Assembly: GCA_964578835.1 (NCBI GenBank)
Contig: CAZOEL010000054.1
Coordinates: 1-47,887 of the forward strand
DNA: 47,887 nucleotides
Direction of reading: 5' to 3'
From: CAZOEL01 sp964578835
GTDB taxonomy: Bacteria > Desulfobacterota > Syntrophobacteria > Syntrophobacterales > Syntrophobacteraceae
Part shown: positions 1-7,259 of the stretch, piece by piece
Layout of the letters: every line of letters begins with the position of its first letter
How positions within the stretch are numbered: position 1 is the first letter of the stretch
Notes under the pieces: model-generated
Databases searched by the model: none
What the model was told of the DNA's origin: nothing
The model's input: only the letters and a program-made list of their open reading frames with translations
Translations under genes and position numbers: made by a program

Positions 1-9
1 TACTCTTCT

Positions 10-220
10 CCAAGCCCTGTAAGGGCGAGATAACCACTTTCCGGATATTTCGCCCTTTCAAGGGCTCCGGGGAGGTTGTGCGGCTTCCGGACCCGGGGCG
101 TTGCCCTGGGCTATGGTATTTCGCCCTTTCAGGGCTTTTACGGGAAGCATTTGGGAGCGAAGTGCAGGGAAAAAGATTCCCGTACACATGGTCATTTCTG
201 AATGAGAACAAATTTACCGT
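10..220 (-). repeat. Dispersed palindrome-rich repeat, copy 1
   Basis: This stretch matches the reverse complement of 36233-36440 almost end to end. Shared landmarks are the CCAAGCCCTGTAAGGGCGAG block at one end and GAACAAATTTACCG at the other. It is built from short hairpin units of the type GCCCT-N-AGGGC and CCCGGGGC-N-GCCCTGGG. No open frame of note lies in it. It resembles REP/BIME-like intergenic repeats. Identity is high but not perfect by eye. Confidence 0.75.
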
Positions 221-339
221 GCATGATTGAAAAAGCTGCAGCCGACATGTTTTCACTCATAAAAATCAACAAAGCAGCTCCCCTGCTTCACCTTGATTTG
301 AAATCTTGAGGCTTCGTGTGGTATAAGCTCAAAGCTGTA

Positions 340-359
340 TTACAGCTGTAAGCTATAAT
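340..359 (+). promoter_or_regulatory. Possible promoter with palindromic operator before the exported basic protein
   Basis: A perfect 12-bp palindrome, TTACAGCTGTAA (340-351), sits directly before a consensus -10 box TATAAT (354-359). No good -35 box is seen at the usual distance. A protein bound to the palindrome would overlap the RNA polymerase site, so an operator or activator site is plausible. The gene starts 121 bp further on. Confidence 0.35.
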
Positions 360-480
360 TTGGAAAGTTTGTTATAGTCGAAGTCGCATTTGCGCCGCCA
401 TGGGAGTGCTTACCCCATGGCTTTTCGGCAAGAGCGAGCCATTCCGCCTCTGATGAGGCAATTTATAAGGCGCCTTAGCT

Positions 481-1038
481 ATGAAATTCAAAAAGACAAT
501 CCTATGCTTTTCTACACTTCTTTTCACGGCGGCAATGGGATCTCTCTCTCCCAGCTTTGCGCAGGAGGAATCTCGTCAATATGACCAGACATTGCAGGAG
601 CTGCGCGATCAATGGAATCAACTGATGAGAGAGGAATATGCGCCTGCGAGAAGGGCGTCCAGAAATGATTTTTCCATGGATTCCGGAGATGCTGCAGGCA
701 AGTCGTCAAGATTCGAGTCCACGGGTAAGAAGAGCCGGGGATCTTCGAAGCGTTCCGCCCGCCTGCACTCTAAAAAGGCATCCTCGAGAGCGCACGCCAG
801 TTCTTCTTATTCCAAAAAGAAAGCCAAATCCTCAGCCTCATCCGCCAAAGCAAGCAACCGCAGCAGGCAATCTAAACAGGCAAACGCCAAGAAGCCAACC
901 GAGGCGGCTGTTTCCGGCAAGAGCGCTAAGCAGTCCCAGAAACAAACAGCAGTTGTAAAGAAGTCGGCAGGACAGAAATCGACGTCGGGCTCTGCAGCCA
1001 AAAGCGGCAAGAAGGAAAGAGTGGCAAAGAAAAGATAA
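481..1038 (+). CDS. Exported Ser/Lys/Ala-rich basic protein
   Basis: The 185-residue product starts with a clear signal peptide: MKFKK, a hydrophobic stretch to about residue 25, and a cleavage-type SFA-Q at 25-28. A short conventional region with QxLQELRDQWNQL follows. From about residue 60 to the end it is low-complexity and rich in Ser, Lys, Ala and Arg, with many KKS, SSKRS and KKAKSS runs, like the tail of histone H1 or AlgP-type proteins. The mature protein would be strongly basic and disordered, so it probably binds polyanions such as DNA, exopolysaccharide or LPS outside the cytoplasm; that role is inferred. No Shine-Dalgarno is obvious. A hairpin (1045-1070) follows the stop. No family was recognised. 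Confidence 0.65.
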   Translation: MKFKKTILCFSTLLFTAAMGSLSPSFAQEESRQYDQTLQELRDQWNQLMREEYAPARRASRNDFSMDSGDAAGKSSRFESTGKKSRGSSKRSARLHSKKASSRAHASSSYSKKKAKSSASSAKASNRSRQSKQANAKKPTEAAVSGKSAKQSQKQTAVVKKSAGQKSTSGSAAKSGKKERVAKKR

Positions 1039-1044
1039 GCCCAA

Positions 1045-1070
1045 CGTCTTCCGGATTAAGCCGGAAGACG
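1045..1070 (+). terminator. Hairpin after the basic protein gene
   Basis: A perfect 10-bp inverted repeat, CGTCTTCCGG / CCGGAAGACG, with a 6-nt loop starts 6 bp after the stop codon. It is not followed by a strong T run, so it may be a weak or Rho-assisted terminator, or a 3' stabilising stem. Confidence 0.5.
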
Positions 1071-1425
1071 GCTTGAGTGTTTCCTCCGAAGAGCCTATTT
1101 TATACGGAAAAGGGCGATATGTATAAGAGCGGCGTCCACCAAGCCCTGTAAGCTGTCGCCCAATGATGCGCTTGTTGCTCTTGCCCCTGTGGGCAATTTT
1201 CTTACCGACTGCGCCCGCAATCATCCGTCAATATCTGAACAAGTGGAAACCATGCCCCGATTCATTCATTAGCTCTCTACTCCGCCTTGCTTCGATAACA
1301 GAACTGTTTTCGTCTCAAAGGCCTGGCTAAGGAATGGGGTTTCTGATCCGGTCGGACGGACCGCCGTGTCAAGCTTCTTTCCACTTTGCAGAACAACCGT
1401 TATCTATTTGAAGGAACGATAATCC
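1071..1425. other. Intergenic region before the Rho-like gene
   Basis: About 350 bp with no supported gene. A Shine-Dalgarno AAGGAA lies at 1411-1416, ahead of the Rho-like ATG. No clear promoter, RNA gene or repeat was recognised. Confidence 0.4.
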
Positions 1426-2529
1426 ATGCAAGATTACGCCACCGGCGTTTTGAAGCGGACCAAAGGAGGAGCCGGAATTTTGCGCGCTCCCTCACGGACT
1501 TTCCGACGAGGACCTGAAGATGTCATTATCCCCCCCCGTCTCATGCGTGAATTCGGTTTGGTCGAAGGCGCCACTGTCTCCGGGCCTACCAAAAAGGGAA
1601 GCAGGATGGTGGAGCTCAGCGAAATCGAATCCGTTTGCGGTCTTCCCCCAGCCGAGTTCAAGCGCCGCGTTCCATATACCCAGCTCACCGCGGTCGATCC
1701 CTCTGAAAGATTCAATCTTTCAGCGGGGGGAGATTTGTCCATGCGCGTCGTCGATCTGATCGCCCCGATAGGCAAAGGGACAAGAGGCCTTATCGTTTCG
1801 CCGCCCAAGGCCGGCAAGACCACCATCCTCGAGCAGATTGCGCGAGGGATCCGCGCTTATGATTCCAAAACTCGCATCATTATACTTCTGGTCGATGAAC
1901 GGCCGGAGGAAGTAACCCACTTCAGGCGCTCAGTGGATGCGGAAGTTCTGGCCAGCTCGAGCGATCAAGGAGCGCACGAGCACGTTGAGCTCTCGGAGCT
2001 CATGCTGGCGCACATGCGTGTAGAGCTTGAATGCGGTCGTGACGTGGTGCTGTTGCTCGACAGCCTCACGCGAATGAGTCGGGCTTTCAACATACGCGGC
2101 TCGGGAACTAACCGGATAATGAGTGGAGGCATCGAGGCGGGAGCGCTCGATATTCCTCGCAGGCTTCTCGGACTAGCGCGCAAGATCGAAGGCGGAGGAT
2201 CCGTAACCATTCTCGCTACAGTATTGGTGGATACCGGATCGCGAATGGACAGCCTCATATTTCAGGAATTCAAAGGCACCGGGAACAGTGAAATCATCCT
2301 CGATCGCTTGCTGGCGGAATCCCGGATTTTTCCCGCCATCAATATCCACTCAAGCGGCACCCGAAAGGAAGAGCTGCTGTACGCGCCTGACGATATGCAA
2401 CGTCTCGCGAAGCTGCGAAGAATGCTTGTGGACCAGCAGCCAAAGGACGCAATGACGTCTCTTTTAGCGCTCATGGAGAGGCACACAACTAATGAGGAGC
2501 TGCTGAAAAGCCTTCCATTGGCTAAATGA
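1426..2529 (+). CDS. rho: Short Rho-like transcription termination factor
   Basis: A hexameric RNA helicase/ATPase of the Rho family, 367 residues against about 415-420 usually. The motor is complete: Walker A SPPKAGKT (125-132), the DERPEE motif with catalytic-type Glu158, Walker B LLLDSLTR (209-216), Q-loop region RIMSGGIEAGAL, and the C-terminal EFKGTGN and SSGTRKEELL blocks. The N-terminal Rho_N helical domain is absent. An in-frame TAA at 1420-1422, two codons before the ATG, rules out a longer start. The cold-shock RNA-binding domain is also unusual: the RNP1 segment GFGF of E. coli Rho reads GAGI here (residues 15-18), so two aromatic RNA-stacking residues are lost. AAGGAA 9 nt upstream supports the start. 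It may be a second Rho or a divergent main copy; the window cannot tell. The deacetylase gene follows 46 bp later. Confidence 0.9.
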   Translation: MQDYATGVLKRTKGGAGILRAPSRTFRRGPEDVIIPPRLMREFGLVEGATVSGPTKKGSRMVELSEIESVCGLPPAEFKRRVPYTQLTAVDPSERFNLSAGGDLSMRVVDLIAPIGKGTRGLIVSPPKAGKTTILEQIARGIRAYDSKTRIIILLVDERPEEVTHFRRSVDAEVLASSSDQGAHEHVELSELMLAHMRVELECGRDVVLLLDSLTRMSRAFNIRGSGTNRIMSGGIEAGALDIPRRLLGLARKIEGGGSVTILATVLVDTGSRMDSLIFQEFKGTGNSEIILDRLLAESRIFPAINIHSSGTRKEELLYAPDDMQRLAKLRRMLVDQQPKDAMTSLLALMERHTTNEELLKSLPLAK

Positions 2530-2575
2530 GCCGCCTTGAGAATTAACATATCCCGCCTGCACAAGGAGGATTACG

Positions 2576-3322
2576 ATGAAAGTGATAACGCATCCCGACT
2601 TCTTAGATGTGTACACCAACGATCCTGCGGCAGCTCCCGGAAGAATCGAGGCGATAATAGACGCCATCAGCAGCGAGGTCACTTTTGAAGAATCCCTTCA
2701 AGCAGGCTGGGATGACATTGAAGCCGTTCACACCGCGTCTCACATTCAAAGGGTCGATCGCGTCGGCCTGTACAAGATTGCTGCGCTCGCTGCCGGAGCC
2801 GCCATTGAGGCAGCCATCAGAAGCTTTGTCGAGCCCGCTTTCGCTCTTGTTCGTCCACCCGGCCACCACGCTTCGGCTGACAGCTCGTGGGGCTTTTGCT
2901 ATTTCAACAATATGGCCATCGCCCTCGAGCATCTGAAACGAACCGGGCAAATCAACACAGCATACGTATTGGATTTCGACATGCACTATGGAGACGGGAC
3001 GGTGAACATTCTGAAGGACAAAGGTTATGTAGCGATTCATAATCCGCAATCGGACAACCGCATTCTTTACATGAAGGAGGTGGAAAAGAATCTATCCGAC
3101 GCCAAGGTTGACATCATCGGCGTCTCCGCCGGTTTTGACAACCATATGCTCGATTGGGGAGGTGTGCTTCAAACGGAAGATTATCAGATTATGGGCCGAT
3201 GGGTCCTCGAAGCTTCCAAAAGACTTGGAGTCGGCTGCTTTGCAGTGCTCGAGGGAGGATACAACCGCCAAGTATTAGGAAACAATGTGCTGGCCTTCTT
3301 GCGAGGACTCCAGGGCCTGTAG
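2576..3322 (+). CDS. Compact HDAC/acetylpolyamine amidohydrolase family deacetylase
   Basis: A zinc-dependent deacetylase of the arginase/deacetylase fold, 248 residues, shorter than most bacterial members (about 300-370). The active site is visible: the His pair in RPPGHH (97-98), zinc ligands Asp135 and His137 in DFDMHYGDG, Asp188 in SAGFD, and the transition-state Tyr229 in EGGY. No signal peptide, so it is cytoplasmic. The substrate cannot be read from sequence; acylated lysines or polyamines are both possible. Lysine deacylation would suit an organism carrying high acyl-CoA levels (inference). AAGGAGG lies just ahead of the ATG. The 46-bp spacing from the Rho-like gene suggests cotranscription. 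Confidence 0.85.
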   Translation: MKVITHPDFLDVYTNDPAAAPGRIEAIIDAISSEVTFEESLQAGWDDIEAVHTASHIQRVDRVGLYKIAALAAGAAIEAAIRSFVEPAFALVRPPGHHASADSSWGFCYFNNMAIALEHLKRTGQINTAYVLDFDMHYGDGTVNILKDKGYVAIHNPQSDNRILYMKEVEKNLSDAKVDIIGVSAGFDNHMLDWGGVLQTEDYQIMGRWVLEASKRLGVGCFAVLEGGYNRQVLGNNVLAFLRGLQGL

Positions 3323-3394
3323 GCATGGTGGGAGCGAAGGCTTTCAGCGCTTTCGAGATCCGTCGGGATATCAGCCGTCCGGCTGCCGGAATGC

Positions 3395-3449
3395 AAGCCG
3401 TAAAGCAGATCTTCCAAGTAAAAAAAGATCTCCTTCACGGCTTTGTCTT
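3395..3449 (+). terminator. Probable terminator between convergent deacetylase and AOR genes
   Basis: A two-part hairpin: outer arms AAGCCGT (3395-3401) / ACGGCTT (3437-3443) and inner arms AGATCTT / AAGATCT. It is followed by TGTCTTT on the plus strand. It lies between two converging genes and could end the deacetylase transcript. Confidence 0.4.
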
Positions 3450-3476
3450 TAAGCAACTACAAGAATCTCTTCACGC

Positions 3477-5213
3477 CTACCAATTGAAGACCTGATCGAG
3501 ATCTTCGTCTTTGACATCGAAGGTGACATTATGAGGCCCGACGGGCTGAGTCTTGAAGTAAGCGGGAAGCCTGTCTTTTTCTTTGGTGAAGCCGGCTGCG
3601 GCGTTGAACTCGCGCTCCATCTTGAGGACCTTTTTTCCAAGCTCGCTCACTCCATCGGCATCGAGGCTGAGGCCATAGAAGGAGTTGAGCATATCGATCA
3701 GGGCCTGGAAGGTTTCGGGCTGATCGAGAAGGGCGAAGGCAATGAAGAGGCACATGCCGGTTGAGTCCACAGCCGCGGTTGCGATCTGAAGGTTTCGTGA
3801 GAGCTCTATCTGCCCCTCTGGCTTCAGAGGATCGACCTCCCCTCCCACCTTGAGGATGTTGGTTGCAACGGCGTAGCCGGCCGTATGGTCGGCGCCCATG
3901 GTGCTCGTGGCGTAAGTGACCCCTATCCCCTGAACGGCTCTTGGATCATAGGCGGGGAAAGCCTGCCCCTTGACAACCGGAACCCTTTCCACGCCAAAGA
4001 CTCTTCCCGTGACTTCGGCTCCACTTCCGAGGATTCTCCCGAGAGGAGTGCCTTTGCCCACTTCCTCAATAAGCCTGATGGCGCCTTCGGCATCGCCGAA
4101 CTTGATGATCCCCGCCTCCATGGCCACCCCTATGGTCACCCCCATCTCTATGGTGTCGAGGCCATAGTTGTCATCGAGAAAGTCTAGCTTTGCAATGGCG
4201 TCAAGGTCGCAGATGCCGCACTGCCCCCCGTGAGCCCACACCGTCTCGTACTCGGGCTGCTTAGTCAGGAAATGACCGTCCTTGTCATGGAAAATACCTG
4301 AGCAGCGGATGATGCAGCCCCTATGGCAGCCATGGGTCGCAAGCCCCCCTCTTTTCGTCTCGAGCTCAGCCAGGCTCTCGCCGCTTATCTTGTGAGCCTC
4401 ATCGAATCTTCCCTGCTTGAAGTTGTAGGTGGGATAGCCCCCCGCCTCATTCAAGATGTTGGTGAGGACATTGGTGCCGTAGGCGGGCAAAGCCTGTCCG
4501 GTAACGGGATGGCTCTTCAGACCCTCAACAAACCTTTTGTTCGCCTCCTTGAACTTCTCAGGGTCCTTGGGAGAGCGCATCTTCATGCCCGTATCATCGA
4601 GCACGATGACTTTCACTCCCTTTGATCCCATCACAGCCCCGAGGCCTCCCCTTCCCGCATGGCGTGTGGGCCTGAGCTCCATATCGGTTATGGCGATGGT
4701 GGAGGCTCCAAGCAGCATCTCCCCCGCGGTTCCGATCGAAATGCAGGTGATCTTGTCCCCGTATTCTCCTTTGAGCTTCTCAACCAGGTCATAGTTCGGG
4801 AGCATCCTGAGGGAGTTGTCAACCTCGACTTTCACCCCGTCTTTGTTTATGAAGACCTTTAGGAGATCATCGCTTTTTGGCTTCCCCTCGAGGATTATGG
4901 CCGCATAGCCAAGCCTCGCCAGAACCTGAGCAGCCTGTCCCCCCGCGTTGGACTCCTTAATGCCTCCCGTAAGGGGGCTCTTGGCCCCAATGGAGATCCG
5001 CCCGGACATAGCCCCGGATGTTCCGCTAAGAAGTCCCGGGGCTATCACCAGCTTGTTATCCGCCCCCAGGGCATGGCAAAGCGGCGGAACCTCCCTCGAC
5101 ACCACCGCAGAGGTGAGAGCCCTTCCGCCAAGCCCGGCATACTCGCCCACCGGAACTTCACTCGCCTTCGGAGCGCCTTCCGCTCCCACATCAATGCGCA
5201 AGATTTTTTCCAT
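3477..5213 (-). CDS. aor: Aldehyde:ferredoxin oxidoreductase family protein (tungsten/molybdopterin, 4Fe-4S)
   Basis: A 578-residue AOR-family enzyme that would oxidise aldehydes to carboxylates, or reduce acids, with ferredoxin, using a bis-pterin tungsten or molybdenum centre. The N-terminal pterin domain shows the expected APGLLSGTSGAMSGR and SPLTGGIKESNAGG segments (58-92). The cluster ligands are Cys296, Cys300 and Cys304 in GCHRGCIIRC plus Cys488 in DSTGMC. The first two cysteines are three residues apart, not two as in Pyrococcus AOR; this spacing is, to my recollection, shared by a bacterial subgroup. The start is supported by GAGGAG upstream. It follows the iron alcohol dehydrogenase after a 427-bp gap, and together they could convert alcohol to acid. 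The exact substrate is unknown. Confidence 0.88.
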   Translation of the reverse strand: MEKILRIDVGAEGAPKASEVPVGEYAGLGGRALTSAVVSREVPPLCHALGADNKLVIAPGLLSGTSGAMSGRISIGAKSPLTGGIKESNAGGQAAQVLARLGYAAIILEGKPKSDDLLKVFINKDGVKVEVDNSLRMLPNYDLVEKLKGEYGDKITCISIGTAGEMLLGASTIAITDMELRPTRHAGRGGLGAVMGSKGVKVIVLDDTGMKMRSPKDPEKFKEANKRFVEGLKSHPVTGQALPAYGTNVLTNILNEAGGYPTYNFKQGRFDEAHKISGESLAELETKRGGLATHGCHRGCIIRCSGIFHDKDGHFLTKQPEYETVWAHGGQCGICDLDAIAKLDFLDDNYGLDTIEMGVTIGVAMEAGIIKFGDAEGAIRLIEEVGKGTPLGRILGSGAEVTGRVFGVERVPVVKGQAFPAYDPRAVQGIGVTYATSTMGADHTAGYAVATNILKVGGEVDPLKPEGQIELSRNLQIATAAVDSTGMCLFIAFALLDQPETFQALIDMLNSFYGLSLDADGVSELGKKVLKMEREFNAAAGFTKEKDRLPAYFKTQPVGPHNVTFDVKDEDLDQVFNW

Positions 5214-5501
5214 CTAGATTCTCCTCAACACTTGCTCTCTGGAATGACAGTCTTTCAGCGCAGCTTCAGGCGCTCGGCAATCTCTTTGCGGCAATCAAAA
5301 GGCGGCCACGGTGTATTACGGGTCTTGGAGCAATTCTCATTTGGAGCCGCCGGCATTCCCCCTGCGCCTTCAGGAGGACATGAGATCAGGATGCGCATCT
5401 CGATTTTGAAAGCCTCTTGCCTCACGCCGAAAGCTTACGGCTGAACATCTCCACGAGCCACCCCCAACGGAAAAGAAATGCGAAAGCAGCACGCACCAAT
5501 T

Positions 5502-5522
5502 GTTAAAATTAACATAACAAAA
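5502..5522. promoter_or_regulatory. AT-rich dyad upstream of the AOR gene
   Basis: Nested inverted repeats lie in the AOR-dehydrogenase gap: outer TTGTTA (5502-5507) / TAACAA (5517-5522) and inner GTTAA / TTAAC. They could be an activator site for an AOR promoter. No matching -24/-12 promoter was found near them, so the call is weak. The rest of 5214-5640 holds no gene, only a repeat fragment at 5539. Confidence 0.2.
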
Positions 5523-5538
5523 TTTGCCGCTCAACGCT

Positions 5539-5608
5539 AGTGGACCGTCAACTATGAATGTTCAGGTTGCAGTTTTTCCCTCTCCCTCAGCAAGGGAGAG
5601 GGAAAAGC
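5539..5608. repeat. Fragment of the CTAGTGGACCGTCAAC element family
   Basis: It begins with CTAGTGGACCGTCAAC and continues like the reverse complement of the element at 14590-14781, including the TTCAGGTTGCAGTTTTTCC stretch and a CCCTCTCCCT / AGGGAGAGGG hairpin. The second terminal repeat is missing, so this copy is truncated. It sits between the iron alcohol dehydrogenase and AOR genes, where the hairpin could weaken read-through. Confidence 0.6.
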
Positions 5609-5640
5609 CTTATTCCCGAAGACTCAAGCCAGCGGGTTCT

Positions 5641-6807
5641 CTACAGCGCCCACTTGTAGATTTCAATGACGTTGGCCAGGGTTGGACGGCGTGGGTTGGT
5701 GAGACCGCAGGCGTCCTTTTGAGCATTCTCCGCCATGATGGAAAGGTCGCCTTCCTTTACTCCCAATTCAGTCAAGCCGCTGGGAATCCCTACATCGCAA
5801 GAGAGGGTTTTGATTGCTTCGAGGGCCACTTCGCCGGCTGCGCGATCCGAAAGTCCGTCAACAGGCTCGCCCATTGCGACAGCGATATCCACATAGCGGT
5901 CTAATTTTGCAATCATGTTGAAGCGCTGTACGTGGGGCAGCAATATGGCGTTGCACACGCCATGCGGCAGATCATAGAAACCGCCCAACTGGTGGGCCAT
6001 AGCGTGAACATGGCCAAGGCTCGCGTTGTTGAAGGCCATTCCGGCAAGGTATTCGGCGTAAGCCATTTTGTCTCGCGCTTCCATGTCGCAGCCGTTGGCC
6101 ACAGCGGAACGAAGATTCCTGCTGACCAGCTCGATAGCCTTCAGAGCGCATGCATCGGTAACCGGCGTGGCGATGGTGGATACATACGCTTCCACAGCAT
6201 GAGTCAGAGCGTCCATGCCGGTTGCCGCAGTCAGAGCAGGAGGCATGCCGGCCATGAGAAGCGGATCGTTGATGGCAACGTTTGGAGTCACTCGCCAGTC
6301 GACAATGGCCATTTTGACCTTGCGGCTGGTGTCCGTGATGATGCAGAAGCGGGTCATCTCGCTGGCCGTGCCGGCAGTGGTGTTCACGGCGATGAAAGGA
6401 GGCATGGCCTTGGAGGATTTGTCGATGCCCTCATAGTCGCGGATGTTGCCGCCATTGGTGGCCACAATGCCGATGCCCTTAGCGCAGTCATGAGGACTGC
6501 CGCCGCCAAGGGAGATGATCAAATCGCAATTATTGTCCTTAAAAACTTTGAGGCCGTCGTGCACATTCTGATCCGTCGGATTGGGGACTGTCTCATCAAA
6601 AACCACAGCATCCAGCCCCGCATCTTCCTTGATGAGCTTCACGATCTGCTCGGTCAGACCACAGGCAGTGATGCCCTTGTCTGTACATATAAAGGGCTTC
6701 TTGCCTCCCAGAGTCTTGATCTGTCTTCCCAGCTCCTTGTGAGATCCAATACCCATTAAAGAAACCGTAGGAATGAAAAAGCCGAATACCTGATCTGCTA
6801 ACGCCAT
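5641..6807 (-). CDS. Iron-containing alcohol dehydrogenase (group III)
   Basis: A 388-residue NAD(P)-dependent, iron-dependent alcohol dehydrogenase that interconverts primary alcohols and aldehydes in the cytoplasm. The nucleotide loop GGGSPHDCAK is at 101-110. The four metal ligands of the family are present: Asp199 and His203 (GMDALTHAVEA), His268 (GHVHAMAHQ) and His282 (LPHG). Length and ends match 1,3-propanediol or methanol dehydrogenase-like members. The gene is preceded by a 5' leader of about 170 nt and a -24/-12 promoter (6991-7007), which points to activation by a sigma54 enhancer-binding protein; the regulator gene just upstream is the obvious candidate. AOR lies downstream and may take the aldehyde further. 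Confidence 0.93.
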   Translation of the reverse strand: MALADQVFGFFIPTVSLMGIGSHKELGRQIKTLGGKKPFICTDKGITACGLTEQIVKLIKEDAGLDAVVFDETVPNPTDQNVHDGLKVFKDNNCDLIISLGGGSPHDCAKGIGIVATNGGNIRDYEGIDKSSKAMPPFIAVNTTAGTASEMTRFCIITDTSRKVKMAIVDWRVTPNVAINDPLLMAGMPPALTAATGMDALTHAVEAYVSTIATPVTDACALKAIELVSRNLRSAVANGCDMEARDKMAYAEYLAGMAFNNASLGHVHAMAHQLGGFYDLPHGVCNAILLPHVQRFNMIAKLDRYVDIAVAMGEPVDGLSDRAAGEVALEAIKTLSCDVGIPSGLTELGVKEGDLSIMAENAQKDACGLTNPRRPTLANVIEIYKWAL

Positions 6808-6960
6808 GATGTTGCTCCTCGTTATGTTGTTGTTTCTTTCAGTTTGAAAACCGGTGAACAGGCGAAACGGCGATCGTCAAATCGATCGGCGAATCGGTAA
6901 GTAGGTGAATGGCAAAGGAAGATAGCCTCTTCGCCTGCTCTCCGGTTTCCATATTTCGCT

Positions 6961-6979
6961 GCGACCCTGCCCGGGTCGC
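6961..6979 (-). promoter_or_regulatory. Hairpin at the predicted 5' end of the alcohol dehydrogenase mRNA
   Basis: A perfect 7-bp stem, GCGACCC / GGGTCGC with a 5-nt loop, lies just downstream of the sigma54 promoter. The -12 GC is at 6992-6993, so the start point is expected near 6980 and the stem would form at the very end of the transcript. Such stems often protect mRNA from 5'-dependent decay. The role is inferred. Confidence 0.45.
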
Positions 6980-6990
6980 AAATAAATAAA

Positions 6991-7007
6991 AGCACAGACC
7001 GTGCCAA
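6991..7007 (-). promoter_or_regulatory. Sigma54 (-24/-12) promoter for the iron alcohol dehydrogenase
   Basis: Read on the minus strand the site is TTGGCACGGTCTGTGCT. GG and GC are separated by exactly 10 nt, and it agrees with the consensus YTGGCACGrNNNTTGCW at all but one of the informative bases. It directs transcription towards the dehydrogenase gene, whose start is about 170 nt from the predicted transcription start. Confidence 0.78.
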
Positions 7008-7016
7008 TAGCTTAAT

Positions 7017-7042
7017 ATTTATAATTACAATATGTTATAAAT
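7017..7042. promoter_or_regulatory. AT-rich palindrome upstream of the sigma54 promoter, candidate activator site
   Basis: Perfect 8-bp arms ATTTATAA (7017-7024) and TTATAAAT (7035-7042) with a 10-bp spacer lie about 10-35 bp upstream of the -24 element. This could bind the Fis-type HTH of the neighbouring NtrC-like regulator. Enhancer sites are normally further away, so the assignment is tentative. The remaining 7043-7259 shows no gene. Confidence 0.35.
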
Positions 7043-7259
7043 ATAGAAGGAGATATTATTAGTCGGATCTGTAAAGATTTGGGATGCCGACACCGGACGG
7101 CGGCGCGTTCGACTCCGCAATCGATTCAAGAGGGAGCCAAGCGGGCGGCCACTCTACGAGCTGGCTGCAAATCGAGTCACGCTGACACGCATAGCCGAGA
7201 GGATTGAGTCAAAACGCTACAGTATGTCTTTCGATGCACATATACTCGGAGCGACAAGC

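Noticed and set aside
1..230. Possible CRISPR array in the repetitive start of the window
   Set aside because: The repeats are palindromic modules of different lengths with no regular spacing or unique spacers.
5480..5530. Possible sigma54 promoter upstream of AOR (GGTGCGTGCTGC on the minus strand)
   Set aside because: The GG and GC are 8 nt apart instead of 10, which the -24/-12 promoter does not tolerate.
5932..6759. A 275-codon plus-strand frame antisense to the iron alcohol dehydrogenase
   Set aside because: It is a shadow of a well-supported gene and resembles no family.
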